Under the pieces are notes generated by a model that searched no databases, was not told the origin of the DNA, and worked only from the letters and a program-made list of their open reading frames with translations. The position numbers and the translations under genes are program-made. Shown here piece after piece: positions 1 to 9,702 of a DNA stretch of 64,000 nucleotides. How positions within the stretch are numbered: position 1 is the first letter of the stretch; every line of letters begins with the position of its first letter. The stretch comes from Corynebacterium mustelae. GTDB lineage: Bacteria; Actinomycetota; Actinomycetes; Mycobacteriales; Mycobacteriaceae. The DNA is taken from the NCBI RefSeq assembly GCF_001020985.1, contig NZ_CP011542.1:3162001-3226000 (forward strand). Direction: 5' to 3'.

Positions 1-103
1 AATGTCCGTATATGAATACATTACACAAAAATGTGTTTTCAACTGGCGATTCACACCAATTTGGGGCACGACACAGAACTAAAACATCACATGCGTTAAC
101 CGC

Positions 104-1591
<1,488 letters not shown>

Positions 1592-3478
1592 GTGAAGCAA
1601 CGACGTCGTCTCATCGCTGCCCAAAACCGTCGCCCAGTCACCGCATCCATTGTTGCGGCAGCACTGGTCGCGAGTGCAGCGGTGGGCATTGGCACAACAT
1701 CAATATTGCAAACCCAAAGCGACGGGATTGACCCCATCGACCCAACGATGACCACCGCAAGCCTCGCCGACGGCGAAAACATCGTTGTTGACGATCCAGC
1801 TATCGCAGCTCAAGGCGAAGGTGACGCGGCACGAACCGTCAAGCAATTTAACCGCGATGAAGAATTCTCGCAGTTTGCCATCACATGGGAAGGCGATAAA
1901 GACCTCGCAGCCTTTGTTCGCGGCCAACGTCCAGACGGAACATGGAGCGAATGGTTTGACACCGAGCCGCTCGACTACGGTTCCTCCGACCCCAACGCCC
2001 GCCAAGGCACCGACCTTATCTTCGTGGAACCTACCACTGCTGTTCAGGTATCCCTCTCAGGTGTTGACCTTGTAGAAGGCACCGAAGCTAAAGAACTCGA
2101 TGTGGTGTTCATTGATGGCGGTGAATCTGAGGTTGCTGCTAACGGAATCAACCTGACCAGCGACTCCGATGGCTTACCTAAAGTCATTTCCCGCAAGGGT
2201 TGGGGTGCAGATGAAAGCATTCGCTGCTCCAATCCCAGTTTCAGTGATGGGACCGCAGGTATCACCATTCACCACACCGCTGGCTCCAACAACTACACCC
2301 GGGAACAAGCACCAGGCATTATGCGCGGCATTTACAAGTACCACGCCCAAAACCTGGGCTGGTGCGACATCGGATACCACGCACTTGCTGATAAATTCGG
2401 CAACCTCTATGAGGGGCGCTACGGCGGCCTAAATAAGGACATCATCGGCGCTCATGCAGGTGGCTTCAACGAAAACACCTGGGCGATTTCTATGATCGGC
2501 AACTATCAAACCGCGCAACCTTCTTCCGAAATGATCCAGGCTGTTGGCGAACTTGCTGGTTGGCGCGCCAAGGTAGCTGGCATTGACCCAACAGGCAAGG
2601 GTGCCCACTACTCTGAGGGAACTAAGTACACCCCTTACCCACAAGGCACCCGAGTTGAGTTGCCTAATATCTTCGCGCACCGTGACGTCGGCCTCACCGA
2701 ATGCCCCGGCGACCATGCGTATGCACAAATGGGTACCATTCGCAATACAGCCAAGGCCAAGTACGATTCGATTGGTGGCGTATCTAATTCCAATCCGATT
2801 GTCACCCCAGACTCTGGTAACTCAGATTCCAACACAGACAATGCGGGCACTCCCCCATCTCGCCAGAACTCCAATCGGGCATCCAATGCCGCAACCAATG
2901 CGCTTGATCTACTCAAGCAACTGCAAAACATCGGTGACACCAAGGACCCCAAGGTGATGGCAACCGCAGCAGTATCTCTCATTTCGGTGGTTATTGGCAT
3001 AGCTTCCGCATTGGGCGTCCTGCCTGGTAGCCTTTCCAAGCTGGGTGACGTCAAGATTATCAATGGCCTTACCTTATCTTCCATCCCGCCGATGGTAGAC
3101 AAGATCGCCGGTTTGTCTTCTGACTCCCCAATCTCGAAGTTATGGAAGACGCTATCGCCAATCCTGGGCTCGGCACGCACGGGTGAAATCCAGTACACCA
3201 ATGGCTATGGACAAGACATCACCTACGCACTGTTTGACAACGGAATCATCATTGGTTCCCCTGAGACTGGATCTCAAGCGCTGTGGGGTGTAATCGGCGA
3301 CACCTGGGCTGCACAGGGGCTTGATATGGGACCACTCGGCCTGCCACTCAACCAGGAGTACCAGGACGGCGACTTGCTCCGTGTGGATTTTGAAGGCGGC
3401 TATATTACCTTCGATCCGGCAACCGGTGCCGTCGATGTAAAGACCAACGTCAACGCTGAAGAAGCGATGGCGGAATAA
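1592..3478 (+). CDS. Secreted N-acetylmuramoyl-L-alanine amidase with PGRP and LGFP-like domains
   Basis: Predicted peptidoglycan hydrolase of 628 aa. It begins with a hydrophobic export segment (about residues 15-40). The amidase_2/PGRP domain lies at about 195-390. Zinc ligands are recognisable: His in ITIHHTAG, His in FAHRDVG, and Cys in TECPGD. The C-terminal 90 residues contain an LGFP-type repeat (MGPLGLPLNQEYQDG), a module found in corynebacterial and mycobacterial cell-surface proteins. The GTG start is supported by AAGGGAG nine bases upstream. The gene stands alone and is closed by a strong hairpin at 3524. A role in wall remodelling or daughter-cell separation is inference; the enzyme class is well supported. 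Confidence 0.92.
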   Translation: MKQRRRLIAAQNRRPVTASIVAAALVASAAVGIGTTSILQTQSDGIDPIDPTMTTASLADGENIVVDDPAIAAQGEGDAARTVKQFNRDEEFSQFAITWEGDKDLAAFVRGQRPDGTWSEWFDTEPLDYGSSDPNARQGTDLIFVEPTTAVQVSLSGVDLVEGTEAKELDVVFIDGGESEVAANGINLTSDSDGLPKVISRKGWGADESIRCSNPSFSDGTAGITIHHTAGSNNYTREQAPGIMRGIYKYHAQNLGWCDIGYHALADKFGNLYEGRYGGLNKDIIGAHAGGFNENTWAISMIGNYQTAQPSSEMIQAVGELAGWRAKVAGIDPTGKGAHYSEGTKYTPYPQGTRVELPNIFAHRDVGLTECPGDHAYAQMGTIRNTAKAKYDSIGGVSNSNPIVTPDSGNSDSNTDNAGTPPSRQNSNRASNAATNALDLLKQLQNIGDTKDPKVMATAAVSLISVVIGIASALGVLPGSLSKLGDVKIINGLTLSSIPPMVDKIAGLSSDSPISKLWKTLSPILGSARTGEIQYTNGYGQDITYALFDNGIIIGSPETGSQALWGVIGDTWAAQGLDMGPLGLPLNQEYQDGDLLRVDFEGGYITFDPATGAVDVKTNVNAEEAMAE

Positions 3479-3523
3479 TAAAACTTCCCTGACCGGAAGA
3501 CCTTGTTATCTCCCTAAAGAACA

Positions 3524-3563
3524 CGTAACCCCGCAGTATTCTCCCTTATACTGCGGGGTTACG
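3524..3563 (+). terminator. Perfect 16-bp hairpin terminator after the amidase gene
   Basis: The arms at 3524-3539 and 3548-3563 are perfectly complementary (CGTAACCCCGCAGTAT and its complement) around an 8-base loop. A T-run follows shortly after. The position just past the amidase stop fits a Rho-independent terminator. Confidence 0.85.
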
Positions 3564-3815
3564 TTATGCGTTTTTCGCTTTTCGACGACCTCAACCCCCT
3601 AAAGTTGGCACAACCGCGAACAACCTATTCTCCCGATATTGACCAGCACCACAGTAAAGCACAGTCTATACAGCAAACAATAAATCTCGAACAAATGATC
3701 TATGTTAGAGTCTAATGTTAGACACCTCGAATATAATGATGGCAATCATAGATATTGATCTAGGATAAAATCCACAAAACTCCACTCAACATAAATCTCT
3801 GAAAGAAGTACTACC
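3564..3815. other. A+T-rich gap before the R-M operon
   Basis: The gap begins with one copy of the dispersed GCTTTTCGACG word (3577) and becomes strongly A+T-rich towards the methyltransferase start. No gene is visible. It probably holds the R-M promoter. The change in base composition is consistent with the R-M pair being acquired. Confidence 0.4.
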
Positions 3816-4859
3816 GTGGAAAACGGTTCTTCACCTAATCATTTACAATCAATCGAAATTTGCGCAGGAGCTGGCGGACAGGCACTCGGACTTGAACGAG
3901 CAGGATTCACCCATGCTGCCGTGATCGAAATTGACAGGTGGGCTTCAGAGACTTTGCGGCTGAATCGGTCGCATGATGGCTTACACGGCCCGTGGCCAGT
4001 TTTCGAACTAGACATTCATGATTTCGACGGTACGCCTTATCGAAATGCGATTGACCTGTTCGCTGGCGGAGTTCCATGCCCGCCATTCTCCATCGCCGGA
4101 AAGCAACTAGGCGCAGCTGATGAGCGTGATTTGTTCCCCCGTGCAATTGAGCTAATTCGAGAGATTAATCCACGGGCGGTTTTGCTCGAAAACGTCAAAG
4201 GGCTGGCTCAGAAACGCTTTGATACTTATCGGCAACAAATAATTGATGAACTTAGTGTGCTAGGCTACACGGTTTTCTGGAAATTGCTATTCGCCTCAGA
4301 TTTCGGCGTACCCCAACTACGGCCGCGTTTTATCCTTGTAGCGTTAAAAAATGAGTATGCTGCATTTTTCCAATGGCCAGACAAGCACATTGAACCACCA
4401 ACAGTTGGGGAAGCGCTAGAAGATTTGATGTCGGCAAACGGATGGTTAGGAGCGAAACACTGGGCGGCTCAAGCTAATTCTATTGCACCTACCATTGTCG
4501 GCGGATCAAAAAAACATGGCGGCGCAGACGTTGGCCCGTCACGGGCACGTGAGGCCTGGCGAAAGCTGGGAGTCAAAGGAAGCTCAATTGCCGAAGAGGC
4601 GCCTGGGAGGGATTTTCCTGTAGGGGATTCTGAAAACTTACCGAGGTTAACAGTCCCCATGGGTGGTGTCATTCAAGGTTTTCCACCCGAGTGGCAGTGG
4701 GCGGGCGGAAAAACCGCTCAATGGCGTCAAGTAGGCAATGCTTTTCCACCACCAGTTGCAGAAGCAATCGGCCGTGCAATCCATAACGCATTAACAAAAA
4801 CAAGGATCACAACCACTGCTAACATCAATAACCAAATTCCAATATCCGTTCCAGTCTGA
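3816..4859 (+). CDS. DNA (cytosine-5) methyltransferase of a Type II R-M system
   Basis: Methylates cytosine in the R-M recognition site and protects host DNA. The 347-aa protein shows the C5-methyltransferase order. It has an N-terminal SAM motif (EICAGAGGQALGLERAG), the catalytic PC motif IV (DLFAGGVPCPPFS), ENV motif VI (LLENVKGL), QLRPR (motif VIII region) and QVGNAFPPPVAEAIG (motif X). It starts with GTG and lies 8 bp upstream of the endonuclease gene, so the two are co-transcribed. Because the partner is NaeI-like, the likely target is GCCGGC, but specificity is inferred from the partner and not seen. Confidence 0.94.
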   Translation: MENGSSPNHLQSIEICAGAGGQALGLERAGFTHAAVIEIDRWASETLRLNRSHDGLHGPWPVFELDIHDFDGTPYRNAIDLFAGGVPCPPFSIAGKQLGAADERDLFPRAIELIREINPRAVLLENVKGLAQKRFDTYRQQIIDELSVLGYTVFWKLLFASDFGVPQLRPRFILVALKNEYAAFFQWPDKHIEPPTVGEALEDLMSANGWLGAKHWAAQANSIAPTIVGGSKKHGGADVGPSRAREAWRKLGVKGSSIAEEAPGRDFPVGDSENLPRLTVPMGGVIQGFPPEWQWAGGKTAQWRQVGNAFPPPVAEAIGRAIHNALTKTRITTTANINNQIPISVPV

Positions 4860-4867
4860 GGAAGATT

Positions 4868-5797
4868 TTGCATTCTGTTCATCCGCTCACACCCGATAAT
4901 GTGAGTATCAACTTTGCACAGCATTTAAGAAATTTTGACCCTGATGGCGAAAAGTGTCGCAAAGCTTTACGAAAGGCTTTAGACCATATTTATGATGGTC
5001 AACGCACTGGTCGCTTCAGTATTGACCAAGTTTCGAAAACAGAGGCAACCCACCTGGGCACCATGGTGGAGATTTACCTCAGACGCACACTTGATGGGTT
5101 CGTCAGCGACGGCGAAAGAATGGATTTTTCCATAGACGGTATCGATGTGGATTGCAAATTTTCCAAAACCCGTTTTGGTTGGATGATTCCGACCGAAACT
5201 GTAGGGAACTACGCTATGGTAACCCACGCAAATGATTATGAGCGCTACTGGCATCTCGGTTTCGTCTACGTAACTGAGGAAATTTTGACTAAAGGCGGTA
5301 ATCGCGATCGTAAACGGAGTATTTCTAAACAAGGACGGCAGGCGATCGCGTGGTGTTGGCAGGAGCATACGCTTCCAGAGAACACCCTACTAACCCTCCC
5401 CAAAGAAACCGTCTCGCTGATTACATCTCATAGACATGGAACTCAACGTATAAACGAATTGTTCCGTGTTGCGCAGCAGCGAATAATCACCCGAAATGTC
5501 ATCGCCACTGTTGCACAACAAGCGGACTATATGAAGCGAGTCCGTGCCAATGGTGGTGCGCGAACTACACTGGCCCCCGAGGGCATAATTATTCTCGGGG
5601 GAGACTACCTAGAGCAGAGAAAGATCGCCCAAGTTCTTGGGATCACGGTCCCGAACAAAGGCGAAATGATATCAGTTAGGGTTAGTTCCAATTGTGACTC
5701 ACAAACCCCAAATACAGTTTCTCTTGCTGCAAAACTGTGGCGGGTCGCAACTGATGCCGACCCCATAGAGCATGCTCCAACACTGCCCACCACCTAA
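4868..5797 (+). CDS. NaeI-like Type II (IIE) restriction endonuclease
   Basis: A 309-aa protein resembling R.NaeI (317 aa). The catalytic layout of NaeI (Glu70, Asp86, Asp95-x-Lys97) is visible here as Glu in GTMVEIYL, Asp in RMDFSIDG and the DCK of VDCKFSK. NRDRKRSISKQGRQAI and the C-terminal LILGGDYLEQRK-type segment also follow the family pattern. NaeI is a Type IIE enzyme that needs a second bound site and is known for a ligase/topoisomerase-like residue region. The start is TTG at 4868; a downstream in-frame GTG at 4901 is possible. It is paired with the upstream methyltransferase. Confidence 0.88.
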   Translation: MHSVHPLTPDNVSINFAQHLRNFDPDGEKCRKALRKALDHIYDGQRTGRFSIDQVSKTEATHLGTMVEIYLRRTLDGFVSDGERMDFSIDGIDVDCKFSKTRFGWMIPTETVGNYAMVTHANDYERYWHLGFVYVTEEILTKGGNRDRKRSISKQGRQAIAWCWQEHTLPENTLLTLPKETVSLITSHRHGTQRINELFRVAQQRIITRNVIATVAQQADYMKRVRANGGARTTLAPEGIIILGGDYLEQRKIAQVLGITVPNKGEMISVRVSSNCDSQTPNTVSLAAKLWRVATDADPIEHAPTLPTT

Positions 5798-5831
5798 GTA
5801 TTGTGGTATTGGCAGTGAATAAAACCAATAA

Positions 5832-6173
5832 TCAGCTTGATAACGACTTAACTTTCACTGTGACAACGAAATCCTCAAGTTTTGCGGTGACCACATCGGT
5901 GGAACGTTGGAAAACTTCGCGTGTAGCGTTTTGAATATCGCTGACAATTTCTTTCACCGGGCGGGAATCATCAATTCCCACCTCGATGGTTACGGTCTTA
6001 GAGTCGTCGTCAAGAATAATTCCGTAGCGGGTTGCACCATCATTTTCACCGCTGACGCGCGCACCCCAGACCCGAAGTGCGCTGGTAATACCGGGCTCAA
6101 GACCTCGAACGCCTGAAATGCCCGTAACTACTTTCACCAGTTCGGTGGCTAGAGCGTTAGAAGTCGTCATCAT
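5832..6173 (-). CDS. Small Asp23-related protein, last gene of the Asp23/sigma operon
   Basis: A 113-aa soluble protein. Its segment order (ALRVWGARVSG, TVTIEVGIDDSRPVKEIVSDIQNATREVF, KLEDFVVTVKVKSL) resembles an Asp23/Gls24 fold: a short beta strand, an acidic helix, then alternating hydrophobic strands. It overlaps the stop of the preceding gene by about 17 bp, so it is translationally coupled to the operon. Two consecutive ATG codons form the start. A role in envelope homeostasis is inferred from the operon and not from the protein itself. Confidence 0.6.
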   Translation of the reverse strand: MMTTSNALATELVKVVTGISGVRGLEPGITSALRVWGARVSGENDGATRYGIILDDDSKTVTIEVGIDDSRPVKEIVSDIQNATREVFQRSTDVVTAKLEDFVVTVKVKSLSS

Positions 6174-6642
6174 GAAGATCCTCTATGTGAATATCGACAT
6201 CAGGGGCGAATTTAAGGTTATCTTGGCACGATGTGCGTACTGCATCGCGTACCCGCGCGGTAAGTTCAGCGTAGTTCTTAGCGGTCACGTGCACGCTAAT
6301 GCGACACCGAACCCGGGTTGGTTGACCGTAGCCGCGTTGGTTTTCTGGCGCTTCGGAGTACTCAAAGGATGAACATAGTGCACTGACCAAGGGGACAGAT
6401 TCCACTGCTTGTCGCACAAGGGTACGTAGCGATAGCTCGGTCATTGTGTATGGTCCATGCTCGGTTGCGGGCATGTGAACCTCAGCACCGTGACGAGCGT
6501 TAGCGCGTACCGCTTCCATAACTGAGTCGAAGACTCGGCTGGAGGGACGTACTGATTCGTCGTTGTCCGCGTCCATCAGATCCCATTCGTCGTGCAGGGA
6601 TTTGATCAGTTGGAGGTAACGTCCGGTGGCTTCGTCGCTCAT
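6157..6642 (-). CDS. Hypothetical Asp23-operon protein
   Basis: A protein of about 161 aa that starts at the ATG at 6642. That ATG overlaps the sigma-factor stop as ATGA and is preceded by GGAGGAG; an upstream GTG at 6648 is less likely. The N-terminal half is helical and acidic (SDEATGRYLQLIKSLHDEWD). The C-terminal half (RVRCRISVHVTAKNYAELTARVRDAVRTSC) looks like the strand-helix unit of Asp23 proteins. The position directly after a sigma factor is where an anti-sigma factor would normally be, and none is otherwise present, so a regulatory role is possible. That is speculation. Confidence 0.55.
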   Translation of the reverse strand: MSDEATGRYLQLIKSLHDEWDLMDADNDESVRPSSRVFDSVMEAVRANARHGAEVHMPATEHGPYTMTELSLRTLVRQAVESVPLVSALCSSFEYSEAPENQRGYGQPTRVRCRISVHVTAKNYAELTARVRDAVRTSCQDNLKFAPDVDIHIEDLHDDDF

Positions 6643-7229
6643 TTCCACTCCTCCATCCGTTGCATAATGAGCGTTCGGGCGCGGGCTATCCGGCCGCGAG
6701 CCGTAGACTCGGTGATGTTTAGGGTGTGCGCGATCTCCTTATAGGACATGCTTTCAACCTCTCGAAGCGCCCAGCATGCGCGTAGCTCGGGGCTCACGGT
6801 GGATAGGACATCAGCGAGCGCCATAATCTGCGCATTGACTTCGCTGGTACGGGCGGGGTCGGTCTCACTGCTGGCGGAGCTTCCGGCATGCACGCTACTA
6901 CCTTTTTGACCCGCTAATTCTTCAAAATTTGTCGGGTCGTGCGGGTCTGTTCCATGCGAGCTTAAGCGCCGGACGGTACTTGTGACTTTATTCGTGCAAA
7001 TTTTCAGCAACCAGCCGCGAAACGCGGCGGGTTCGCGAAGCAAATGCAATCGTCGCCACGCCTGGATGAGGGTTTCCTGCACAACATCTTCAGAGTCTTG
7101 GCGGTTACCTAAAACCATGTATGCCGTGCGGAAAAGGCGACCTTGGTAGCGTTGGATCAATTGCTCAAAGGCAGCCACATCGCCATCTTGTGCTTTGAGT
7201 ACTAAGTGTGTGTCGTTTTGTTGGCTCAC
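6639..7229 (-). CDS. RNA polymerase sigma-70-family (ECF-type) sigma factor
   Basis: A 196-aa sigma factor. Region 2 is at about 8-80 (AFEQLIQRYQGRLFRTAYMV, EDVVQETLIQAWRRL). A Ser/Gly/Asp-rich linker at about 95-130 follows. Region 4 is at about 138-190 (SPELRACWALREVESMSYKEIA, ITESTARGRIARAR helix-turn-helix). The start is GTG at 7229 and overlaps the preceding stop as GTGA. It sits inside the Asp23 operon, so it may direct transcription of that operon. No recognisable anti-sigma factor lies beside it, which is unusual for an ECF sigma. Confidence 0.88.
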   Translation of the reverse strand: MSQQNDTHLVLKAQDGDVAAFEQLIQRYQGRLFRTAYMVLGNRQDSEDVVQETLIQAWRRLHLLREPAAFRGWLLKICTNKVTSTVRRLSSHGTDPHDPTNFEELAGQKGSSVHAGSSASSETDPARTSEVNAQIMALADVLSTVSPELRACWALREVESMSYKEIAHTLNITESTARGRIARARTLIMQRMEEWK

Positions 7230-7852
7230 GCTAACGCTTTCCGACGATGGTCAGCAACCCCTGCGACCGCCTCGGAAGCGGTACCGCTACTAGGTTTGAT
7301 TATCACATCTACTTGTTGCGGTGCTGTGCCTAAGGAAGCAGTGATGTCATCGGCGAGTCGGCGTCGTAACGCGGCGACCGCCCACGAAACCTGAGCTTCC
7401 TGGCTGATCTTCGCGCTTGCTTGCAACCAGATGTTGCGTGAGGAACCAGCCACCCAGACTGAGCAACCAGACACCCCAGGTACTTCTTCAGCCCGCTCGG
7501 ACAAAGCACGTGCTAGTACGTCTGGGGAAACCGTGGCCATGAGGGTGCCGTCAGTGTCGACCAACCGTAGGGGCGCAGTACGTGCTTTACGCGGAATTTG
7601 GGAAATGAGCATCACGATACCCACGATCAACGCGATCAAGGCAATCGCAATGGCTGCGGGAAAGAGCCAATTGCTGTTCGCACTCAGCAAAGCGCCGATG
7701 TGCGTGTGTGGATTTGGCAAAAGTGGTTGCAGTTGTGGCCACGAAACACCCAGGTTTAGCAGGGTTGCCGCCAACCAAGCTGCCGCAAGGGTAATTAGTA
7801 GTCCGATAATGGCAAGCACAACCCGGTTTTTGATACCAGAAATGGAACGCAT
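7226..7852 (-). CDS. AmaP-like alkaline-shock membrane anchor protein
   Basis: A 208-aa protein with two strong membrane segments at about 8-32 and 57-80. A cytoplasmic Asp23-like portion follows (TVSPDVLARALSERAEEVPGV, IWLQASAKISQEAQVSWAVAALRRRLADDI). The layout matches AmaP, which anchors Asp23 to the membrane in Gram-positive bacteria. A strong AAAGGAGG precedes the ATG. It overlaps the sigma-factor start by four bases. The anchor role is inferred from architecture and neighbours. Confidence 0.7.
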   Translation of the reverse strand: MRSISGIKNRVVLAIIGLLITLAAAWLAATLLNLGVSWPQLQPLLPNPHTHIGALLSANSNWLFPAAIAIALIALIVGIVMLISQIPRKARTAPLRLVDTDGTLMATVSPDVLARALSERAEEVPGVSGCSVWVAGSSRNIWLQASAKISQEAQVSWAVAALRRRLADDITASLGTAPQQVDVIIKPSSGTASEAVAGVADHRRKALA

Positions 7853-7871
7853 AATCTGTATCCTCCTTTAG

Positions 7872-8417
7872 TTATGTGCGGCGAAGCCGCACCCGAGGTC
7901 GAATGCCTGTAGCGGGTTTTAGCTGCAACAGTGCATCTTCGGCGGCCGCCTGTACTGCGGAATGCAACGGTTCAGAGTTTCCAAGAACGCTGCCCACCTG
8001 AAGGTCAGCCCGACGTCGACTAGCGTTAACCTTCACCGAGTCCACTCCATCGACTTGTTCCACGCGGTGTTGAACCAATGTGGCCAGATCCCGACGGGTC
8101 ATTACGGTCTCGCCGGGAATGTCGTCGGCGAGTACTGCAACCCGGCGCGGCTGGCCGGGCCACAGAGCAAGTAGAAGTAATAGCACTCCGATAACCGCGA
8201 GAACGCAGGCGGCGACTATAACTGCGGTGGAAGCGAGCTGGGTTGACGCTATCGTTTCCATCGTGTTTTGTGCTTGATGGGGCCACTGGCCAGTCACGAC
8301 ATGCGTTCCAAGTAGCCATAGCCCTACGGCACCTAGAGCTACCAGCACGATTGCCAACACTGTGGCTGGTATCGTCCGGGTCGGCCGCCGGGTGAGACTT
8401 CGGGGGTCGTTGTTCAT
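7872..8417 (-). CDS. DUF6286-like membrane protein of the Asp23 operon
   Basis: A 181-aa protein with two hydrophobic segments (about 15-37 and 57-85, ending LLLLLALWPG) and a C-terminal cytoplasmic domain (MTRRDLATLVQHRVEQVDGVDSVKVNASRRRADLQV). The pattern of a DGVDxVxV turn after the membrane region is shared with the neighbouring AmaP-like protein. It overlaps the upstream Asp23 gene as ATGA. It probably forms part of a membrane-tethered Asp23 assembly. No enzymatic motif is seen. Confidence 0.62.
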   Translation of the reverse strand: MNNDPRSLTRRPTRTIPATVLAIVLVALGAVGLWLLGTHVVTGQWPHQAQNTMETIASTQLASTAVIVAACVLAVIGVLLLLLALWPGQPRRVAVLADDIPGETVMTRRDLATLVQHRVEQVDGVDSVKVNASRRRADLQVGSVLGNSEPLHSAVQAAAEDALLQLKPATGIRPRVRLRRT

Positions 8418-8818
8418 CGCAGTGCTCCTCTTATTGTGCTGCTGGGATCGAGCCAGGAAATCTCGATGTCAATGCGCCCTACTTCTAGTCCAGTGAGGTT
8501 TTCAACTCGAGTGCGCATGCGTTCACGTAGTTCTTGAACGCTGGAATGTAGTGGCAGGGGGAACACCATGCCGATGTCCATGCGTAGTACCGCCATGTTT
8601 CCGTAGAGATCACATTCGACGGTAGGGCGGGAGGAAAAGTCCCGGCGCGCTCCGACTCCCATGACTCCACCCGCTGCGGAGCCGACAAAGCGCACTTCAG
8701 AGGCTGCTTGTTCGGCGATGCGGGCGACAACACGTGCTGGTATGGTTGTGGTGCCGCGTTGTGGGGCGGTTCCCTTCATGTTTTCTGCAATTTCGTCGCT
8801 AATGGTCACGGGCGTCAT
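8414..8818 (-). CDS. Asp23/Gls24 family envelope stress protein (second copy)
   Basis: A 134-aa protein with the typical Asp23 plan: a VVARIAEQAASEVRFVGSA-type helix, VECDLYGNMAVLRMDIGMVFPLPLHSSV strands, and VGRIDIEISWL at the C-terminus. The start ATG overlaps the stop of the upstream DUF2273-like frame (ATGA). It is coupled downstream to the DUF6286-like gene. In Gram-positive bacteria these proteins support envelope homeostasis under alkaline or cell-wall stress; the exact role here is not shown. Confidence 0.82.
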   Translation of the reverse strand: MTPVTISDEIAENMKGTAPQRGTTTIPARVVARIAEQAASEVRFVGSAAGGVMGVGARRDFSSRPTVECDLYGNMAVLRMDIGMVFPLPLHSSVQELRERMRTRVENLTGLEVGRIDIEISWLDPSSTIRGALR

Positions 8819-8992
8819 TGCCTCCAGCGGTCCAGGAGCTCGCGGGCATCAAGTCGGCCTTCTAAGGCAAGGACCCGCGGCTCCCCCGAAGAGGCCGCAT
8901 AGTGCCACCAGGACGAAAGCAGTGAAGGATCCGAAAGCTAGAACTGTGCCGAGGAACAGTCCAATGAGGATAGCTAGGTGTGTGGTCTTCAT
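8815..8992 (-). pseudogene. DUF2273-like small membrane protein, broken by one extra base
   Basis: The ATG at 8992 opens a hydrophobic peptide (MKTTHLAILIGLFLGTVLAF...), with one membrane hairpin typical of the small DUF2273-type protein in Asp23 operons. The frame then ends early. Removing one base from the C5 run at 8883-8887 (G5 on the coding strand) restores a 58-aa protein ending LEGRLDARELLDRWRQ. Its stop would overlap the next start as ATGA, exactly like its operon neighbours. The span of 178 bp is 59 codons plus one base. Either this is a true lesion or an assembly indel; the coupling argues that the intact frame is the native one. Confidence 0.72.
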
Positions 8993-9026
8993 GCATACTC
9001 CTTGGTTGCAGCGTAGATCTTTGGGT

Positions 9027-9510
9027 TTACTTCAATTCGGTGGTGGAGGAGTTGTCAGAATCCTCGTCTGGCAAGTGGACGTCGGTAACGTTTACGTTGA
9101 CTTCAATCACTTCGAGGCCGGTGGTGCCTTCAACCTGCTCGATAATATTGCGGCGGATAGCGTTTCCTACCTCTACGATGGAGACTCCGTATTCAACAAC
9201 AACGGTGACGTCCACAGCTGCTTGGGTTTCGCCTTTTTCTACGCTAATGCCGCCTGCGACGTTGGTCTGAGCGTTAGGGATACGGTCGGTAAGCGCGGCG
9301 TGCAGCGTTGCCCATGTCGTAGACGCCGGGCACCTCGCGGGTAGCCATACCGGCGATCTTTGCAACAACATTTTCTTCAATGGTGGTTACGCCGTGCTCG
9401 GTTTGCAGCGGGCCACGGTTGGCGGTTTCGTTCTTCTCGTGACGCTTTTCTTCACGGTGCTGTGCGATCTCGCGCTGCTGACCGGTTTGTGGGATTGAGT
9501 TATTGTTCAT
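9027..9510 (-). pseudogene. Asp23/Gls24 envelope stress protein, first gene of operon, split by a frameshift
   Basis: Two frames together encode one Asp23 protein. 9510 down to about 9300 gives a charged N-terminus and TTIEENVVAKIAGMATREVPG. About 9300 down to 9027 gives ALTDRIPNAQTNVAGG, AVDVTVVVEYG and GLEVIEVNVNVTDVHLPDE. Dropping one base in the GCCGCGC stretch near 9294-9300 joins them as MGNAARALTDRI, the family consensus. The span is 161 codons plus one base. GAAGGAG precedes the ATG at 9510, so this is the head of the operon. As written the protein would be truncated; a sequencing indel is as likely as a real mutation. Confidence 0.8.
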
Positions 9511-9702
9511 TGTGTGTCTCCTTCAAAAGTTTGTAGTTAACGACTTTCGTCAACTGGGACACTAGTAAGACGCAGTGACTTGAGGAGTTGTCACGCCAAT
9601 ATTGTGTGATTTGAATCACTATATAGAATTGTGGGTGCGTGTCCTGGCGACATGCCGAGAAAAACCAACATGTTGCAGTATCAACAGAGAAAGATAAAAG
9701 CC

